DNA of 64,000 nt from an uncultured Sulfurovum sp. (GTDB taxonomy: Bacteria > Campylobacterota > Campylobacteria > Campylobacterales > Sulfurovaceae). Below, piece after piece: positions 61,284 through 64,000 of this stretch (position 1 is the stretch's first letter; each line of letters begins with the position of its first letter). The notes under the pieces are model-generated. The model was not told the origin of the DNA. It did not search any database and saw nothing but the letters and a program-made list of their open reading frames with translations. Both the position numbers and the translations under genes were made by a program. The DNA lies in assembly GCA_902727935.1 (NCBI GenBank), contig CACVAX010000039.1, forward strand, positions 1-64,000, read 5' to 3'.

Positions 61284-62345
61284 TTAAAAATTTATATTTT
61301 TCTTTAATTCATCAGGTTTATTAGAATATTGTAACGCATCTTCTTTTTTGACAACTTTTTTTGCTAAAAGCTTTAAAAGTTCTTGGGTTTGGGTCTGCAT
61401 ACCACTTTGGGCTTGTCCTAATTGCATTTGAGAATAGATTTGGTGAACCTTGTCTTCTCTAATTAAGTTGGCTATGGCATGGTTGGTAACTAAGATTTCA
61501 GGAACAGCTACCCGTCCTCCACCAACTTTAGGTAAGAGTACTTGGGAGATAACAGCCACCAATGAAGTTGATATCATGGTACGAATTTGTGCTTGTTCAT
61601 CCCCATTAAAGACATCGATAATACGGTTAACGGTTCCTGGAGCAGAGTTGGTGTGCAGTGTTCCAAAAACCAAGTGACCTGTTTCAGCAGCAGAGAGAGC
61701 AGCTTCAATGGTCTCTTTGTCTCTCATCTCTCCAATAAAAATAATGTCGGGGTCTTGTCTCATCGCATATTTTAGTGCCATGGAGAAGCTTTTGGTATCA
61801 GAACCTGTTTCTCTATGGGAAAAAACTGATTTTTTGTTTTGATGAATGAATTCAACAGGGTCTTCAATGGTGACAATATGTTTATGTTCAGTTTCATTAA
61901 TTTCATTGAGAATAGAAGCAAGGGTAGTAGACTTTCCTGAACCCGTAGGACCCGTAACAAGTATAAGTCCTTTTTCCCTTTTTATGAGTTCTTTATAAAT
62001 AAGAGGTGAGTTATAATCATCTAGTGAAGGAATTTCTGTAGGAATAATTCTAAAAGCAGCTGCAATATCACCTAAGGTTCGGTAATAATTGGCTCTAAAC
62101 CGACCAATTCCTGGAAGCATAAGGGCAAAGTCAAGTTCTAAATGTTCTTCAAAAATCTTTTTTTGTTTTTCTGTAAGTAGTGCATAGGTCATCTCTTCAA
62201 TGTCTTCACCTGTTAGCACAGGTAAATTAACAGCTTTTAACGTACCATCAATACGAATTTGAGGTTCAGCTCGTGCCACAAGGTGTAAATCTGAAGCACC
62301 ATGAGAAACAACGCTTTGTAGGAGTTTTTTTATATCAATAGCCAT
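61284..62345 (-). CDS. pilT: Type IV pilus twitching ATPase PilT
   Basis: GASDLHLVARAEPQIRIDG...GPTGSGKSTTLASILNEIN...IIFIGEMRDKETIEAALSAAETGHLVFGTLHT. Confidence 0.92.
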   Translation of the reverse strand: MAIDIKKLLQSVVSHGASDLHLVARAEPQIRIDGTLKAVNLPVLTGEDIEEMTYALLTEKQKKIFEEHLELDFALMLPGIGRFRANYYRTLGDIAAAFRIIPTEIPSLDDYNSPLIYKELIKREKGLILVTGPTGSGKSTTLASILNEINETEHKHIVTIEDPVEFIHQNKKSVFSHRETGSDTKSFSMALKYAMRQDPDIIFIGEMRDKETIEAALSAAETGHLVFGTLHTNSAPGTVNRIIDVFNGDEQAQIRTMISTSLVAVISQVLLPKVGGGRVAVPEILVTNHAIANLIREDKVHQIYSQMQLGQAQSGMQTQTQELLKLLAKKVVKKEDALQYSNKPDELKKNINF

Positions 62346-62407
62346 ATTTAATCTTTATATTAATTTAATGTAACTATATAATAAAAAATCTTTATATTTA
62401 ATTAAGT

Positions 62408-62698
62408 TTATTCTATAATTTTAGGAACAATAAAGAAATCATTTTCTGCATGAGGTGCATGTGAAAAAATATGTTGGGCTATTTCAGGTTGTTTTATACT
62501 GCTATCTTCTCTTAAGGGAGTTCCTCCTTCAAGCGTAGAAAAACTTGCGTTAAGCCCCTCTGTATTGAGTTCAGATAGGTTTTCAACATAGGATAAAATT
62601 TCAGTTAATTGTTTTGCTAATGCTTCTTTTTTTTCATCTTCAATTTTTAACATAGAGAGTTTTTCTAATTTTTCTAATACAGTGTTGTCAATAATCAC
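62408..62698 (-). CDS. gatC: Asp-tRNA(Asn)/Glu-tRNA(Gln) amidotransferase subunit C
   Basis: VLEKLEKLSMLKIEDEKKEALAKQLTEILSYVENLSELNTEG. Confidence 0.9.
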   Translation of the reverse strand: MIIDNTVLEKLEKLSMLKIEDEKKEALAKQLTEILSYVENLSELNTEGLNASFSTLEGGTPLREDSSIKQPEIAQHIFSHAPHAENDFFIVPKIIE

Positions 62699-62827
62699 AG
62701 TAATCCTTTTGTAAATAATGGGTGTATTATATAGAAAAATAGTTAAAGCATCTATTTCTACAAGTAAATATAATTATTAATAATGTAAACTATAATAAAT
62801 TATTATTTTAAAGGAATTATGTAAAGT

Positions 62828-63175
62828 ATGAGTGAGTTATTAAATAAACCAACCATTACTTCAAGAGAGTTGGAGATGGTGTTACAAGCACGAGAAGAGG
62901 GTAAAGCTGATTTTCTTTTAGTGGATGTTAGAGAGATGATGGAGTATGACGCTGGTCATATAACAGGTGTAGATATACTTAAACCTACTTCTCTGTTTCA
63001 ATCTTGGGCTGAAGAATTTTTAAATACTAACAAAGAAAAAACCGTTATTTTTACCTGTCGTTCAGGAAATCGTTCTGGTCAAGTACAAGAGGTGTTTAGG
63101 CAAAATGGTATGGAGAATGTTTTGAACCATGTTGGTGGAATTATCTCTTATTCTGGTGAAACACAACTGGGGTAA
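62828..63175 (+). CDS. Rhodanese-like domain protein (active Cys present)
   Basis: LLVDVREMMEYDAGHITGV...VIFTCRSGNRSGQV. Confidence 0.88.
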   Translation: MSELLNKPTITSRELEMVLQAREEGKADFLLVDVREMMEYDAGHITGVDILKPTSLFQSWAEEFLNTNKEKTVIFTCRSGNRSGQVQEVFRQNGMENVLNHVGGIISYSGETQLG

Positions 63176-63204
63176 CTTAGTATCTATTATACGAAGGATA
63201 TGAA

Positions 63205-64000
63205 ATGAAAAAACTATTAATACTATTAACATTGTTAAGCCAAATACTGATATCAGCAGAAATAAGTTCCAAAATAGATAATGGGGTTTTTAAACAAAAA
63301 AGTGCTGTTTATTTAACCCCAAAACAAAAACTAACTATGAGGTTTAATGTCAAAAATGCTAAGAGTATCAAGTGGTATCAGATTATCCCCGACACGTCAA
63401 AGTTTTATAAAAATGCCAATCACCCTTGGGAAAAGAATGCTTATCAATGGACAGGTTACGGTAAGTTAGATTATCAAAGAGTACCCATAAAATCCTTTGA
63501 AAACAAAAAAGAAGTAGAACTCACCCATGATATTTTAGAAAAAAACAGACCCAAAAATACGCCTTATTACAACAGTAAACTAGGAAGCTTTTGGTTTGAA
63601 GCTGAAGTGGTTCTAAGCAATGGAAAAGTAGTTAAAAGTTCAGGTATAAATAACATAGGTAGAAAAGGACTTTCTCCTAAAGTATTACGTGTTTCTTACA
63701 TGGCAGACAAAAGTTATATTGGTTACTTAACAACTTTTTTTAATGTTCCTGGCATCTTTGGTTCTATGCCTTACCAGAGTAGAAATTATATTGGGGTAGA
63801 TTGTGCAGATGTTCTTATAGCTTCTTCAAAGGTAATGAATAAAGCTAAAAATGAAAAAAATTATAATGTTATGATGTTGGTAGATAAGTTTAAAACAAAA
63901 GTAAAAACACAAATCGTTAAAGGAACACCGAGTAAAAAATTAACATGGGGAAAAGAGTTTAAGCAAGGTGATTTTATAGCTGTCAAATATAGAAAAAATG
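63205..64000 (+). CDS. Exported hypothetical protein, partial at window edge
   Basis: ATG at 63205 with signal peptide MKKLLILLTLLSQILISAEISS; frame open for 265 codons to the edge; YIGVDCADVLIASSK. Confidence 0.75.
   Translation, partial: MKKLLILLTLLSQILISAEISSKIDNGVFKQKSAVYLTPKQKLTMRFNVKNAKSIKWYQIIPDTSKFYKNANHPWEKNAYQWTGYGKLDYQRVPIKSFENKKEVELTHDILEKNRPKNTPYYNSKLGSFWFEAEVVLSNGKVVKSSGINNIGRKGLSPKVLRVSYMADKSYIGYLTTFFNVPGIFGSMPYQSRNYIGVDCADVLIASSKVMNKAKNEKNYNVMMLVDKFKTKVKTQIVKGTPSKKLTWGKEFKQGDFIAVKYRKN

Noticed and set aside
1-64000. CRISPR arrays, rRNA operons, transposases, integrases or prophage genes
   Set aside because: No regularly spaced direct repeats, rRNA-like sequence or recognisable mobile-element proteins were seen on either strand.

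Overview
The window is AT-rich bacterial chromosome, most likely from a sulfur-oxidising member of Campylobacterota. This placement rests on family content and gene order (fdx-ndk-yceD-rpmF-plsX-fabH, fur-lysS-glyA, soxXYZAB), not on a database search. Most of it is housekeeping: rplY, pth, lptG-type permease, lysA, pheA, hisC, dxs, metK, purH, aroE, trpE, glyA, lysS, fur, gatC and two PilT-like ATPases. Accessory or unusual parts: (1) the partial dnaE on the minus strand is interrupted right after GPGRG by what reads as the N-terminal half of an intein, running off the left edge; (2) a small island with a HEPN-like protein, a degenerate tRNA-like 3' end inside an inverted repeat, an orphan Phd/YefM antitoxin and a RelB/YafQ pair with an operator-like palindrome; (3) a NrfC/NrfD/molybdopterin oxidoreductase operon followed by a SiaA/SiaB/SiaC-like partner-switching locus without a visible diguanylate cyclase, then a TorD/ferredoxin/microprotein cluster; (4) a three-gene unit of large GAF-like histidine kinase, stand-alone receiver and membrane coiled-coil protein; (5) a Sox cluster with thioredoxin-like and DsrE-like genes; (6) a TonB-receptor plus DUF3526-type ABC cassette apparently inserted into a conserved gene block. 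No rRNA, no convincing intact tRNA, no CRISPR array and no transposase were found.
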